Part shown: in pieces, positions 6,725 to 14,995 of the stretch
Layout: every line of letters begins with the position of its first letter
How positions within the stretch are numbered: the first letter of the stretch is position 1
NCBI RefSeq assembly: GCF_003857055.1
Contig: NZ_QGSZ01000257.1
Span: 1 to 42,850 of the forward strand
Reading direction: 5' to 3'
Source: Micromonospora inaquosa
Lineage (GTDB): Bacteria; Actinomycetota; Actinomycetes; Mycobacteriales; Micromonosporaceae
Length of the DNA stretch: 42,850 nucleotides
Notes under the pieces: generated by a model
What the model saw: only the letters and a program-made list of their open reading frames with translations
What the model was told of the DNA's origin: nothing
Databases searched by the model: none
Position numbers and translations under genes: made by a program

Positions 6725-8082
6725 CCGAGGAGTCGGCCGCGCTGCCGCTGCTGCAGATGGCGCTGCGGGTCGAGCAGGACATCTTCGTGATCCGCCAGCG
6801 GGGCCGCGAGGTGGCGATGGTGGTCGGCCTGGAACACCAGGACCAGGTCCGGATCGCCACCGCGCTCAGCGAGGTCGCCCGGGACCTGCTGCGGACGACA
6901 GCTGGAGCGGACGTCTCCTTCCACGTCGACGCCGGTGCCGACGGCCGGTTCCACCTGCGCGCCGACCTGGCCCCGGTGTCCCCGCTCCCGGACGGCCGCT
7001 ACCAACCGCAGTCCGGCGCGGTGTCCCGACTGGTTGACACACTGAGCGTGTCGACCGTCGAGGGGGTTACGGTCGTGAGGATGTCCCGACGAGTCCCGGC
7101 CAGCGCGCCGACGCCGACCCCGGAGCGGCTCGCCGAGTTCCGCACCGAACTCGGCCGCACCGCGCCGGCCAGCGCGCTGGACGAGCTCACCACGCAGAAC
7201 GGTCAGCTCATCGCCGCGCTCGACGAGGTGCGCAGTCAGCGCGACGAGCTGGCGGTGCTGAACGAGGAGCTGGCCGAGACGAACCGTGGTGTGCTGGCGC
7301 TCTACAACCAGCTCACCGAGGAACTGGAGGAGACCAACCGCGGCGTCGTCGCCCTCTACGCCGAGCTGGACGAGAAGTCGGCCCAGCTCCGCGCGGCGAG
7401 TGAGTCGAAGAGCCGGTTCCTGGCCAATGTGAGCCACGAGCTGCGCGCCCCGGTGACCGCGATCATCGGCCTGGGGCGGCTGCTCACCGACTCCGCCTCC
7501 GACCCGCTCACCGACGAGCAGGGCCGCCAGGTCGACCTGATCCGCTCGTCAGCGGCGGATCTGCTCAACCTGGTCAACGAACTCCTCGACCTGGCCAAGG
7601 CGGAATCCGGCCGGATCGAGCCAGACGTGGCCGAGGTCGACCTGCGCCCGGTCTTCGGTCAACTGCGCGGCACCCTGCGCGCCCTGGCCACCCGCCCGCA
7701 GGTGGAGCTGGTCGTGGAGGAGCCGACCGGACCGGCTCTGCTGCGCACCGACGAGGTGCTGCTCGGCCAGGTGCTGCGCAACCTGTTGCACAACGGGTTG
7801 AAGTTCACCGAGCGCGGCGAGGTGCGACTGCGGGCCAGCCAACACGGCGACCGTTGGCAGTTCGAGGTCACCGACACCGGGCCGGGCATCGCCCCCGAGC
7901 TGCATGACCGGATCTTCGAGGAGTTCTACCAGGTGCCCGGAGCCACCCGGGTCGGCGGCACCGGCCTCGGCCTGCCGTACGCCCGGCGGTTGGTGACGCT
8001 GCTGGGCGGGACGCTGGAGCTGACCAGCGTGCCGGGCGAAGGCAGCAGGTTCACCGTCTCCCTGCCCACAGGCAGGGCGTGA
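6721..8082 (+). CDS. Histidine kinase with degenerate RsbT-like N-terminal domain
   Basis: The protein has 453 residues and no membrane segment. Residues about 10-125 align by eye with RsbT (EQDIFVIRQRGREVAMVVG and ALSEVARDLL), but the N-box Asn is Asp and no DxGxG box is visible, so this domain is probably non-catalytic. A long coiled coil follows (about 155-225, with repeated EETNRGV units). Then comes HisKA with the phosphoacceptor His239 in NVSHELRAPVTAI, and a HATPase_c with NLLHNGLKFTERG, DTGPGIA and GTGLGLPYARRL. It starts at the ATG of ATGA overlapping the upstream stop. The likely partner is the receiver-PP2C protein five bases downstream. Confidence 0.93.
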   Translation: MTEESAALPLLQMALRVEQDIFVIRQRGREVAMVVGLEHQDQVRIATALSEVARDLLRTTAGADVSFHVDAGADGRFHLRADLAPVSPLPDGRYQPQSGAVSRLVDTLSVSTVEGVTVVRMSRRVPASAPTPTPERLAEFRTELGRTAPASALDELTTQNGQLIAALDEVRSQRDELAVLNEELAETNRGVLALYNQLTEELEETNRGVVALYAELDEKSAQLRAASESKSRFLANVSHELRAPVTAIIGLGRLLTDSASDPLTDEQGRQVDLIRSSAADLLNLVNELLDLAKAESGRIEPDVAEVDLRPVFGQLRGTLRALATRPQVELVVEEPTGPALLRTDEVLLGQVLRNLLHNGLKFTERGEVRLRASQHGDRWQFEVTDTGPGIAPELHDRIFEEFYQVPGATRVGGTGLGLPYARRLVTLLGGTLELTSVPGEGSRFTVSLPTGRA

Positions 8083-8086
8083 CGGC

Positions 8087-9625
8087 GTGGACGGCGTGCC
8101 GACAACCATCCTGGTGGTCGACGACAGTCGTACCAAGCGTTACCTGCTGGTCAGCTGGCTGACCCGGGCCGGGTTCACAGTGCTGGAGGCCGAGAACGGC
8201 GCCGAGGCGTTGGCTCGCGTCGAGGTGGACCGGATCGACCTGGTGGTTCTCGACGTCCGGTTGCCCGACCTGAGCGGCTACGAGGTCTGCGAACAGATCA
8301 AGGCGCGGCATCCGGTGATGCCGGTGATCCACGTCTCGGCGCACGCGGTGGACGTGGCCGACCGCGCCCAGGGGTTGACCCGGGGCGCGGACGCGTACCT
8401 GACCGAGCCGATCGAACCCGAGGAGCTGATCGCCACCACCCGGGCGGTTTTGCGCTACTACCAGGCCCGGCAGCGGGCCGAACTGCTCGCCGAACGGTTG
8501 CTCGGGTTGGCCGACACGACAGTGGCCGTGCACGCCGCGCCGACCTTCGCGCGCCTGCTGGAGGCCGCCGCCGAGGGCGCCGCCCAGATCTTCAAGAGCC
8601 CGGCTGCGGTGATCGCCGAGACCTTCGACGGTGACTGCCTCGCGGGTGTCTGCGCCGGGCCGGGCGCGGTGGCCGCCGTGGTGCCGTGGGTCGTCGACGA
8701 CACCGGGGTGCCGACCGGTGCCACGGTCCGGGTGGAGGCCCCGGCGAACTGGGCGCTTGTCGACTGGCCGGCGGACGACACGGTGACCGTCGCCGCCGCC
8801 CGACTGCGCGAGGACCGGGCCCCGCTGTACGTGGTGGTCCCGACCGCCACCCAGACCGCGCGGACCCCGGTGCTCAAGCAGTTGGCTCAGGCGGTGGCGG
8901 CGGCCGTGGAGGCGCAGCGCTCCTTCGACGAGGAGCACCGGATCGCCGTCACCCTGCAACGCAGCCTGCTCCCGCGTGGGCTGCCCACCGTGGCCGGCCT
9001 GGACCTCGCGGTGCGTTACGAGCCGGCCAGCGCGCAGACCGAGGTGGGTGGCGACTTCTACGAGCTGGTGATGCTCGACGGTCACCTCCTGCTGGCGATC
9101 GGGGACGTGGCCGGCCACTCGCTGCACGCGGCGACCGTCATGGCCGAGCTGCGGCACGCGGTGCGGGCGTACGCGGTCGAGGGCCACCAGCCCGGCGAGA
9201 TCCTGCACCGGGTCAACGAGCTGATGCGGACACTGCTGCCGAACGAGCTGGCGACACTTTGCGTACTGCTGCTGCACCCGCCGACCGGGCGGGTCCGGCT
9301 GGCCAGTGCGGGGCACCTTCCGCCGCTGCTGGTCATCGACGGCAAGGTCGAGTTCGTGCAGCACTCGGCACCGCTGCTCGGCGTTCGCGCCCCGCGCCCG
9401 GCCGACCTGGAGTTCGTGGTGCCGGCCGGGGCCACGCTGGTCTTCTACACCGACGGGCTGATCGAGCGACGGGACGCCACCATCGACGAGGGGCTGGCCG
9501 CGCTGGCCGCGGTCGCGGCGACGGTCGACGGTGACCTGGACCAGTTCTGCGCCCGACTGCTGGTGGAGTTGGCCCCACCGGAGATCCAGGACGACGTGGC
9601 AGTGGTCGTCCTGCGTCGCCGCTGA
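8087..9625 (+). CDS. Response regulator with GAF-like linker and SpoIIE PP2C output
   Basis: The protein has 512 residues. It has an N-terminal receiver (about 5-125) with VVDDSRTKR and phospho-acceptor Asp56 in VVLDVRLPD. A GAF-like middle segment (about 140-280) follows, then a SpoIIE/PP2C phosphatase (about 290-510) with LQRSLLPRGLP, EVGGDFYEL, GDVAGHSLHAA, SAGHLPP, YTDGLIERR and DDVAVVVLR. RssB/RsbU-like proteins of this layout dephosphorylate STAS antagonists once the receiver is phosphorylated. The kinase at 6721 should be its partner and the STAS proteins at 3508 or 22295 its substrates. It is the last gene of the operon and starts at GTG 8087. Confidence 0.94.
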   Translation: MDGVPTTILVVDDSRTKRYLLVSWLTRAGFTVLEAENGAEALARVEVDRIDLVVLDVRLPDLSGYEVCEQIKARHPVMPVIHVSAHAVDVADRAQGLTRGADAYLTEPIEPEELIATTRAVLRYYQARQRAELLAERLLGLADTTVAVHAAPTFARLLEAAAEGAAQIFKSPAAVIAETFDGDCLAGVCAGPGAVAAVVPWVVDDTGVPTGATVRVEAPANWALVDWPADDTVTVAAARLREDRAPLYVVVPTATQTARTPVLKQLAQAVAAAVEAQRSFDEEHRIAVTLQRSLLPRGLPTVAGLDLAVRYEPASAQTEVGGDFYELVMLDGHLLLAIGDVAGHSLHAATVMAELRHAVRAYAVEGHQPGEILHRVNELMRTLLPNELATLCVLLLHPPTGRVRLASAGHLPPLLVIDGKVEFVQHSAPLLGVRAPRPADLEFVVPAGATLVFYTDGLIERRDATIDEGLAALAAVAATVDGDLDQFCARLLVELAPPEIQDDVAVVVLRRR

Positions 9626-9647
9626 TCTGTCAGCTCTGTCGGCTTCC

Positions 9648-10445
9648 TCAGCGCACCGAGCGCGCGTACGCGGCGGGGGACACCCCGGCCACGGCGGTGA
9701 AGTCGCGGACCAGGTGGGCCTGGTCGCTGTAGCCGAGGTCGGCGGCGAGGGCAGCCCAGTTCGGCGGGGTGCCGGCGGCCTGCTCGACCGCCTCCTGGAG
9801 CCGGTAGCGGCGGATCACCCACTTCGGCCCGACCCCCACGTACTCCGTGAAGAGCCGTTGCAACCGGCGGACCGGAACGTCGTGCCGCGCGGCGAAGTCG
9901 TCGACGCGCAGCACGGTCCGGTCGGTACGGATCGCCTCGGCCAGCCGGACGGCCTCCTCGACCATCGGGTCCGGCTCGGGCTGCCAGCCGGTGAGGAGGG
10001 TGTCCAGTGCCCGGCAGCGTTCATCGTCGCCGCTCGCGCACACCACCTCGTCCGGTGCCGCCAGTCGGCCGGCGGGCAGCGGCACCCGACGGTCGGTCAA
10101 CCCGTTGACCGGTCGCCGCCAGAACGGGTGGAACCCGCCGGGGCGGAACTGCACCCCGGCCACCCGGCCGGTGCCGCTGAGCGTGATCCGGAACAGGTCG
10201 CGGCCCACCCCGGCCACCTCGCCGGACTCGGGGCCGTCCCCGTCACGTTGGAACACCACGTTCACGGCCGGGTGCGGCACGACCCGCTGCTCGAACGGCG
10301 AACTCAACGCCCAGTCGATCAACCAGTAGTGCTCGACCCACTGGCGCAGCGACTCCGTCGGCAGGTGTCGACGGAAACGCACCTCGCGCAGCAGCCGCCC
10401 GGGGTCGAGGATTCCCCGGCTGTCGCCCCGCGGTCGCTGTCGCAT
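9648..10445 (-). CDS. AraC-family transcriptional regulator
   Basis: This is a 265-residue regulator of the type with an N-terminal domain headed by a conserved WVEHYWLIDW stretch, and a C-terminal double HTH (about 160-262). The second HTH has the family signature LGYSDQAHLVRDFTAVAGVSPAAY. I chose the ATG at 10445; the open frame continues 13 codons upstream but would overlap the promoter region of the divergent gene at 10477. The ligand is unknown. It probably regulates the adjacent divergent DinB-like gene, the only close neighbour, 31 bases away. Confidence 0.9.
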   Translation of the reverse strand: MRQRPRGDSRGILDPGRLLREVRFRRHLPTESLRQWVEHYWLIDWALSSPFEQRVVPHPAVNVVFQRDGDGPESGEVAGVGRDLFRITLSGTGRVAGVQFRPGGFHPFWRRPVNGLTDRRVPLPAGRLAAPDEVVCASGDDERCRALDTLLTGWQPEPDPMVEEAVRLAEAIRTDRTVLRVDDFAARHDVPVRRLQRLFTEYVGVGPKWVIRRYRLQEAVEQAAGTPPNWAALAADLGYSDQAHLVRDFTAVAGVSPAAYARSVR

Positions 10446-10476
10446 TTGTTCAAGACCACCCTCATACGCTGGCCCT

Positions 10477-11061
10477 ATGTCCACTCAGACTAGCGATCTG
10501 CTGGCGGCCGCCGCGCCGCGAACCGTCGAGGTGGTGCGGGGCATCTCCGACGATCACCTCGACCTGCCCACCCCGTGCAGCGACTATCTGGTCCGTGACC
10601 TGCTCAACCACCTCTTCCAGGTGGTGGTCAACTTTCAGGCGCTGGCCGAGAAGCGGCAGGTGGAGTGGGCCGAGAAGCCCGACCACCTGGGCGACGGCTG
10701 GCGGGACCGGTTCGAGGTGGAGACCGGCCGGTTGGTGGCCGCCTGGTCGGACCCGTCCACGCTGGAGGGCGTGTCACCGGGCATGGGCTTGCCGCAGTCC
10801 GTCGTCGGCGGGATGGTCCTGCTGGACCTGACCGTGCACGGCTGGGACCTCGCGGTGGCCACCGGCCAGTCGTACCACCCGGCCCCGGAGGCGGTGGCCG
10901 AGCTGCACGCGCTGGTGGAGCAGTTGGGCCCCACCGCCCGCAAGATGGGCGTCTTCGCCGAACCGGTCCCACTCGCCACCCCCACCGGGGCAACCACAGC
11001 CGAGCTGACCCACCTCCTGACCCAAACCGGCCGCACCCCCACCTGGCCCCAAACCCCCTGA
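10477..11061 (+). CDS. TIGR03086-type DinB/mycothiol-dependent isomerase-fold protein
   Basis: This 194-residue protein is of the DinB-like four-helix family that includes the N-terminal domain of mycothiol-dependent maleylpyruvate isomerase. Metal-ligand motifs are visible: RDLLNHLFQVV (His) and VHGWDLAVATG (His, Asp). Actinobacteria carry many such proteins, thought to use mycothiol or bacillithiol as a cofactor for isomerisation or transfer reactions; the substrate here is not predictable. A TACGCT hexamer lies 6 bases before the ATG and no Shine-Dalgarno is visible, so the mRNA may be leaderless. It is divergent from the AraC gene. Confidence 0.85.
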   Translation: MSTQTSDLLAAAAPRTVEVVRGISDDHLDLPTPCSDYLVRDLLNHLFQVVVNFQALAEKRQVEWAEKPDHLGDGWRDRFEVETGRLVAAWSDPSTLEGVSPGMGLPQSVVGGMVLLDLTVHGWDLAVATGQSYHPAPEAVAELHALVEQLGPTARKMGVFAEPVPLATPTGATTAELTHLLTQTGRTPTWPQTP

Positions 11062-11148
11062 CGGTCGCCTCGAACGCGACGCGCTGGTGGCGGCCGCTCT
11101 TTCTGCGTGTCAGCACGGCCCCCGACGAGCTGCGCACGATCTGAGGGC

Positions 11149-11304
11149 TCAGGTCGGGGTGTGGAAGAGCCCGGCCGACCAGGAGATCAGCAGGCCGACG
11201 GCGGCGGAGCAGCAGCAGACGAGCAGGGCGGCGGCGACCACGGCGAGGATCAGCCACGCGGAGGTACGCCGGGGCGCCGACCCCTGCTCGTCCTCGTCGG
11301 TCAT
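11149..11304 (-). CDS. Small single-pass membrane protein, 51 residues
   Basis: I translated this short frame by hand. It has an acidic start (MTDEDEQGSAPRRTS), then one hydrophobic helix of about 27 residues (WLILAVVAAALLVCCC onward) ending in a short WSAGLFHTPT tail. The charge pattern predicts a cytoplasmic N-terminus. Three consecutive Cys sit in the middle of the helix. It begins 17 bases after the oligopeptidase stop on the same strand, so the two genes are probably co-transcribed. Length, codon third-position GC and a clean start/stop support a real gene. Function unknown. Confidence 0.72.
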   Translation of the reverse strand: MTDEDEQGSAPRRTSAWLILAVVAAALLVCCCSAAVGLLISWSAGLFHTPT

Positions 11305-11320
11305 CGCCGCCGCCCCGTCG

Positions 11321-13426
11321 TCAGGCGCTGCCGATGCGGTCCAGGATCCAGGCGTTGATGAACGCCTCCTCGCGCCAGGAGTCGTAGCGACCGCTCGGGC
11401 CGCCGTGCCCGGCGCCCATCTCGGTCTTCAGCAGGTAGTCGCCACCCGGGGCGAGGGCCCGCAGCCGGGCGATCCACTTCGCCGGCTCCGAGTAGAGAAC
11501 CCGGGTGTCGTTGAGGCTGGTCACCGCGAGGATCGCGGGGTAGTCCACGGCGGCCACGTTCTCGTACGGCGTGTAGGACTTCATGTACGCGTACACCTCG
11601 GGGTCGTCGAGGGGGTTGCCCCATTCCTCCCACTCGGTGACGGTCAGCGGCAGCGACGGGTCGAGGATCGAGGTGAGCGCGTCCACGAACGGCACCTGCG
11701 CCACGATCCCGGTGAACGCGTCCGGCGCGAGGTTGGCGACCGCACCCATCAGCAGGCCACCGGCCGAGGCGCCCCGGGCGACCAGTCGGTCGCTGGTCGT
11801 CCAGCCGGCCTTGACGAGGTGCCGGGCGCACGCCACGAAGTCGGTGAACGTGTTCTTCTTGGCCAGCAGCTTGCCCTGGTCGTACCACCGCCGGCCCAGC
11901 TCACCGCCGCCCCGGATGTGCGCCACCGCGAAGACCACACCCCGGTCCAACAGGGACAGTCGGGCCACCGAGAACCACGGGTCCATGCTGGCCTCGTACG
12001 AGCCGTAGCCGTACAGCTCGCAGGGTGCCGAGCCGTCCCGGGGGGTGCCGACCCGGCAGACCAGTGAGATCGGCACCCGGGTGCCGTCGTCGGCGAGCGC
12101 CCAGTCGCGGTGCTGCTCGTACTCGGCCGGGTCGTACGGTCGCCCGTCCGGCCCGGGCAGCACCGGCTTCTGCTTGAGCAGCACCATCTGCCGGGTGACC
12201 AGGTCGTAGTCGTACACCGAGTCGGGGGTGATCAGGGAGGAGTAGCGCAGCCGGACCCGGCCGGTGCGGTACTCCGGGTTGGCGTCCAACCCGACGCTGT
12301 ACAGCGGCTCGGGGAAGTCGATGTCGTATCCGTCGTCACTGCCCACCGGCAGCACCCGCAGCCCGGTGAGCCCGTCGGTGCGCAGCGACACCACCAGGTG
12401 GTTGGCGAAGGCGTCGACGGCCTCCAGCCGGGTGCCGGGGGTGTGCTCGATCAGCGGGACCCAGTCGCCCGGTACGTCCGCCGAGGTGAACGCCAGCGCG
12501 AAGTCCTCCGCGTTGTCGTTGTGCAGGATCAGGAAGCGGTGGCCGTGGTGCTCCACCGTGTATTCGACGCCCTGTCGGCGGGGAGCGATCACGGCCGGCG
12601 CGCCGGTCGGGTTGCCGGCGGGGATCACCAGCACCTCGCTGGTCACCTTGCTGTGCACGTCGATGAGGATGAACTTCTCCGACCGGGTGAGCTCCACGCC
12701 CACCCAGAACCGCTCGTCGTCCTCCTGGTGGACCACCACGTCGTCGGCGGCGGGGGAGCCGATGGTGTGCCGCCAGACCCGGTTCGGTCGCCAGGCGTCG
12801 TCCACTGTCACGTAGAACAGCACCGAGGCGTCGGTCGACCAGGCGCTGCCGTAGAACGTGTCCGGCACCTCGTCCGGCAGCAGCTCGCCGGTGGTCAGGT
12901 CCTTGACCCGCAGGGTGAACCGCTCGTCGCCGGAGAAGTCGGTGGAGTAGGCCAGCCAGCGACCGTCCGGGCTGACGTCGAACGCACCGAGCGAGAAGAA
13001 GTCGTGTCCCTCGGCCAGCAGGTTGCCGTCGAGCAGCACCTCCTCGCCGTCGAGTGGGGCGCCGTCGGCGCTGACCGGCGGGTCGGTCTCGCCGTCGCGG
13101 ACGGCCCGCCGGCAGTGCACTCCGTACTGTTGTCCCTCGACCGTCCGGGTGTAGTACCAGTGCCCGCCCTTGCGGGTCGGCACGGACAGGTCGGTCTCCT
13201 GGGTGCGTCGGCGAGTCTCCTCGAACAGGTCGGCGCGCAGGTCGGCCAGGTGTGCCGTGCGCGCGTCGGTGTACTCGTTCTCGGCGGTCAGGTAGGCGAT
13301 CGTCTCCGGGTCGTCCTTGGCGGCGAGCCAGGCGTACTCGTCGACGACGGTGTCGCCGTGGTGGGTGCGCTCGCTGGGCACTCGCTTCGCCGCGGGCGGG
13401 GCAGTCTCGGTGGTCACGGCGGCCAC
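11321..13426 (-). CDS. Oligopeptidase B-type S9 serine peptidase (PtrB-like)
   Basis: This 701-residue cytosolic S9A peptidase has an N-terminal seven-bladed beta-propeller (about 75-420) and a C-terminal alpha/beta hydrolase domain. The catalytic Ser lies in GASAGGLLMG, the Asp in the segment TSLNDTRVLYSEP and the His in GAGHGGPSGR. The long signature IRGGGELGRRWYDQG is typical of oligopeptidase B, which cleaves peptides up to about 30 residues after Lys or Arg. The frame begins with GTG at 13426; a second GTG nine bases in (MTTETAPP) is an equally good start. A 51-residue membrane protein follows closely. The gene is divergent from the GlcE-like gene. Confidence 0.93.
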   Translation of the reverse strand: MAAVTTETAPPAAKRVPSERTHHGDTVVDEYAWLAAKDDPETIAYLTAENEYTDARTAHLADLRADLFEETRRRTQETDLSVPTRKGGHWYYTRTVEGQQYGVHCRRAVRDGETDPPVSADGAPLDGEEVLLDGNLLAEGHDFFSLGAFDVSPDGRWLAYSTDFSGDERFTLRVKDLTTGELLPDEVPDTFYGSAWSTDASVLFYVTVDDAWRPNRVWRHTIGSPAADDVVVHQEDDERFWVGVELTRSEKFILIDVHSKVTSEVLVIPAGNPTGAPAVIAPRRQGVEYTVEHHGHRFLILHNDNAEDFALAFTSADVPGDWVPLIEHTPGTRLEAVDAFANHLVVSLRTDGLTGLRVLPVGSDDGYDIDFPEPLYSVGLDANPEYRTGRVRLRYSSLITPDSVYDYDLVTRQMVLLKQKPVLPGPDGRPYDPAEYEQHRDWALADDGTRVPISLVCRVGTPRDGSAPCELYGYGSYEASMDPWFSVARLSLLDRGVVFAVAHIRGGGELGRRWYDQGKLLAKKNTFTDFVACARHLVKAGWTTSDRLVARGASAGGLLMGAVANLAPDAFTGIVAQVPFVDALTSILDPSLPLTVTEWEEWGNPLDDPEVYAYMKSYTPYENVAAVDYPAILAVTSLNDTRVLYSEPAKWIARLRALAPGGDYLLKTEMGAGHGGPSGRYDSWREEAFINAWILDRIGSA

Positions 13427-13489
13427 GTTACCGGCCGGCAGCCGCAGTGCGCCGGACCAGCGGCATCCCGATACCCCCTACCACTGCAT

Positions 13490-13505
13490 TCGAACACATG
13501 TACGA
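13490..13505 (+). promoter_or_regulatory. LexA-like palindrome overlapping the promoter of the GlcE-like gene
   Basis: The site TCGAACACATGTACGA matches the actinobacterial SOS box with one substitution in the right half-site. Its last bases form part of a TACGAT hexamer (13501-13506) placed 7 bases before the ATG, so the box overlaps the -10 of an apparently leaderless promoter. The site at 864 differs at only one base. Confidence 0.45.
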
Positions 13506-13513
13506 TTGCCGGC

Positions 13514-14872
13514 ATGGCGGCAGCAGCGAGTTCCCTCGGCCGGTCCGGAGCCCTTGAGATCACCCGGCGGTTGGCGGCGATCTGCGGCCCACCCTTCTCC
13601 CGGCTGGCCGGGCCCGCCGACGAGGTGGCGGGGCGACCGGCGCGCTGGGTGGCCGTCCCCGGCGGCCCGCACGCCGCCGCCGAGGTGCTGCGGCTGGCCG
13701 CCAGGCACGACCTGACGGTGGTGCCCCGAGGTGCGGGCACGAAGATCGACTGGGGGGCTACTCCCGTTCAGGTCGACATCCTGCTCGACACCGGCCGGCT
13801 GGCCGGCATCGGTCACGAGCCGGCCGACTCGCTGGTGACCGACGTGGGGGCCGGCACTCCACTGCGGGCGGTGCAGGCCACCCTGGAGCGCATCGGGCAG
13901 CGGCTTGCGATGGACGCCCCGTCACCCGGCGCGACAGTGGGTGGGGTGCTCTCCGCCGGAGAGGCCGGTCCGCTCCGTCACCGCCACGGCAGCCCCTGCG
14001 ACCAACTGCTCGGTGTGCGCTACCTCGCCGCCGACGGCGAGCTGGTCAGCGTCGACGGTGGTGCGCCTGGGCTCGACGTGGCCCGCCTGCTCTGCGGCTC
14101 CCAGGGCGCGCTCGGCGTGCTGGTCTCGGCGAGCCTGCGGGTGCAGCCGGTGCCGGCCAGCAGGCTCTGGGTGTCCCGCCCGGTGTGGACGCCGTTGGAG
14201 GTGCACGACCTGGTCCGGGCGATCCTCGCCGCTCGGCTGGAGCCGTCGGCCATCGAGCTGGACCTGCCCGGAGGCACCCCCCGCCCGCGTACGCCGTACC
14301 CGCCCGGTCACCCGGCGGCCACCGCCCGGGAACGTCATCCGTCGATGTCCGGCCGAGCGGGTGCCCCGTCCCGGGCCGGCAGTCTGGTGGTGCTGCTGGA
14401 GGGCAGCCCCGCCGACGTCACCGAGCGGGCCGAGCGGCTGGTCGGCCTGCTGCACGGGGAGGCGACGATCGCCCACTCCGCGCCGACGTGGTGGCGCCGC
14501 TATCCGTTCGCGCCCGGTGACACGGCGCTGCGTCTGGAGGTGCCGATCGGCGACCTGCACGCCGCCGTCTACGCGCTACGCGACGCGGCCGGCTCGCCGG
14601 TCCCGGTGCGCGGGTCCGCCGGGCTGGGTGTGGTGCACGCGGCGCTGCCCGGGGCGCTGGCACCCGACCGGGTGGCGTCCATCCTGGCCGCCGTCCGAGG
14701 GGTGTTGCTGGCCCGGCAGGGTCGCTGCGTGGTGGTCTCCGCTCCGGCGGCGGTCCGCCAGGCGGTCGACCTCTGGGGCGAGCTGGCCGGTCTGGCCCAG
14801 TTGCGAGCCGCGAAGCGGCACCTGGATCCCGAGCACCGGCTCGCGCCCGGACGCCTCCCCGGCGGCCTGTGA
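13514..14872 (+). CDS. FAD-binding oxidoreductase, GlcE-like (FAD_binding_4)
   Basis: This 452-residue flavoprotein belongs to the PCMH/vanillyl-alcohol-oxidase family. The FAD-binding half shows VVPRGAGTKIDWG, then DAPSPGATVGGVLSAGEAG and LGVRYLAADGELV. The C-terminal half is the substrate-side domain seen in glycolate oxidase subunit GlcE (ending RHLDPEHRLAPGRLPGG). GlcE normally works with GlcD and GlcF to oxidise glycolate to glyoxylate, but neither partner is nearby. The real start is the ATG at 13514; the same frame runs upstream through the opposing peptidase gene without support. A TACGAT hexamer right before the ATG and the lack of a ribosome site suggest a leaderless mRNA. Confidence 0.88.
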   Translation: MAAAASSLGRSGALEITRRLAAICGPPFSRLAGPADEVAGRPARWVAVPGGPHAAAEVLRLAARHDLTVVPRGAGTKIDWGATPVQVDILLDTGRLAGIGHEPADSLVTDVGAGTPLRAVQATLERIGQRLAMDAPSPGATVGGVLSAGEAGPLRHRHGSPCDQLLGVRYLAADGELVSVDGGAPGLDVARLLCGSQGALGVLVSASLRVQPVPASRLWVSRPVWTPLEVHDLVRAILAARLEPSAIELDLPGGTPRPRTPYPPGHPAATARERHPSMSGRAGAPSRAGSLVVLLEGSPADVTERAERLVGLLHGEATIAHSAPTWWRRYPFAPGDTALRLEVPIGDLHAAVYALRDAAGSPVPVRGSAGLGVVHAALPGALAPDRVASILAAVRGVLLARQGRCVVVSAPAAVRQAVDLWGELAGLAQLRAAKRHLDPEHRLAPGRLPGGL

Positions 14873-14995
14873 CGCCGGGCCGCTCAACAGCGCATCGACA
14901 TGGCGGACCAGCCAAAGCGGGGGTGCGATCTTCCCGTACGGCTCGTCGAGGTCAGGATCAGCGGTGCCGCACCGCCGCCGAGTCGACCGACATCC

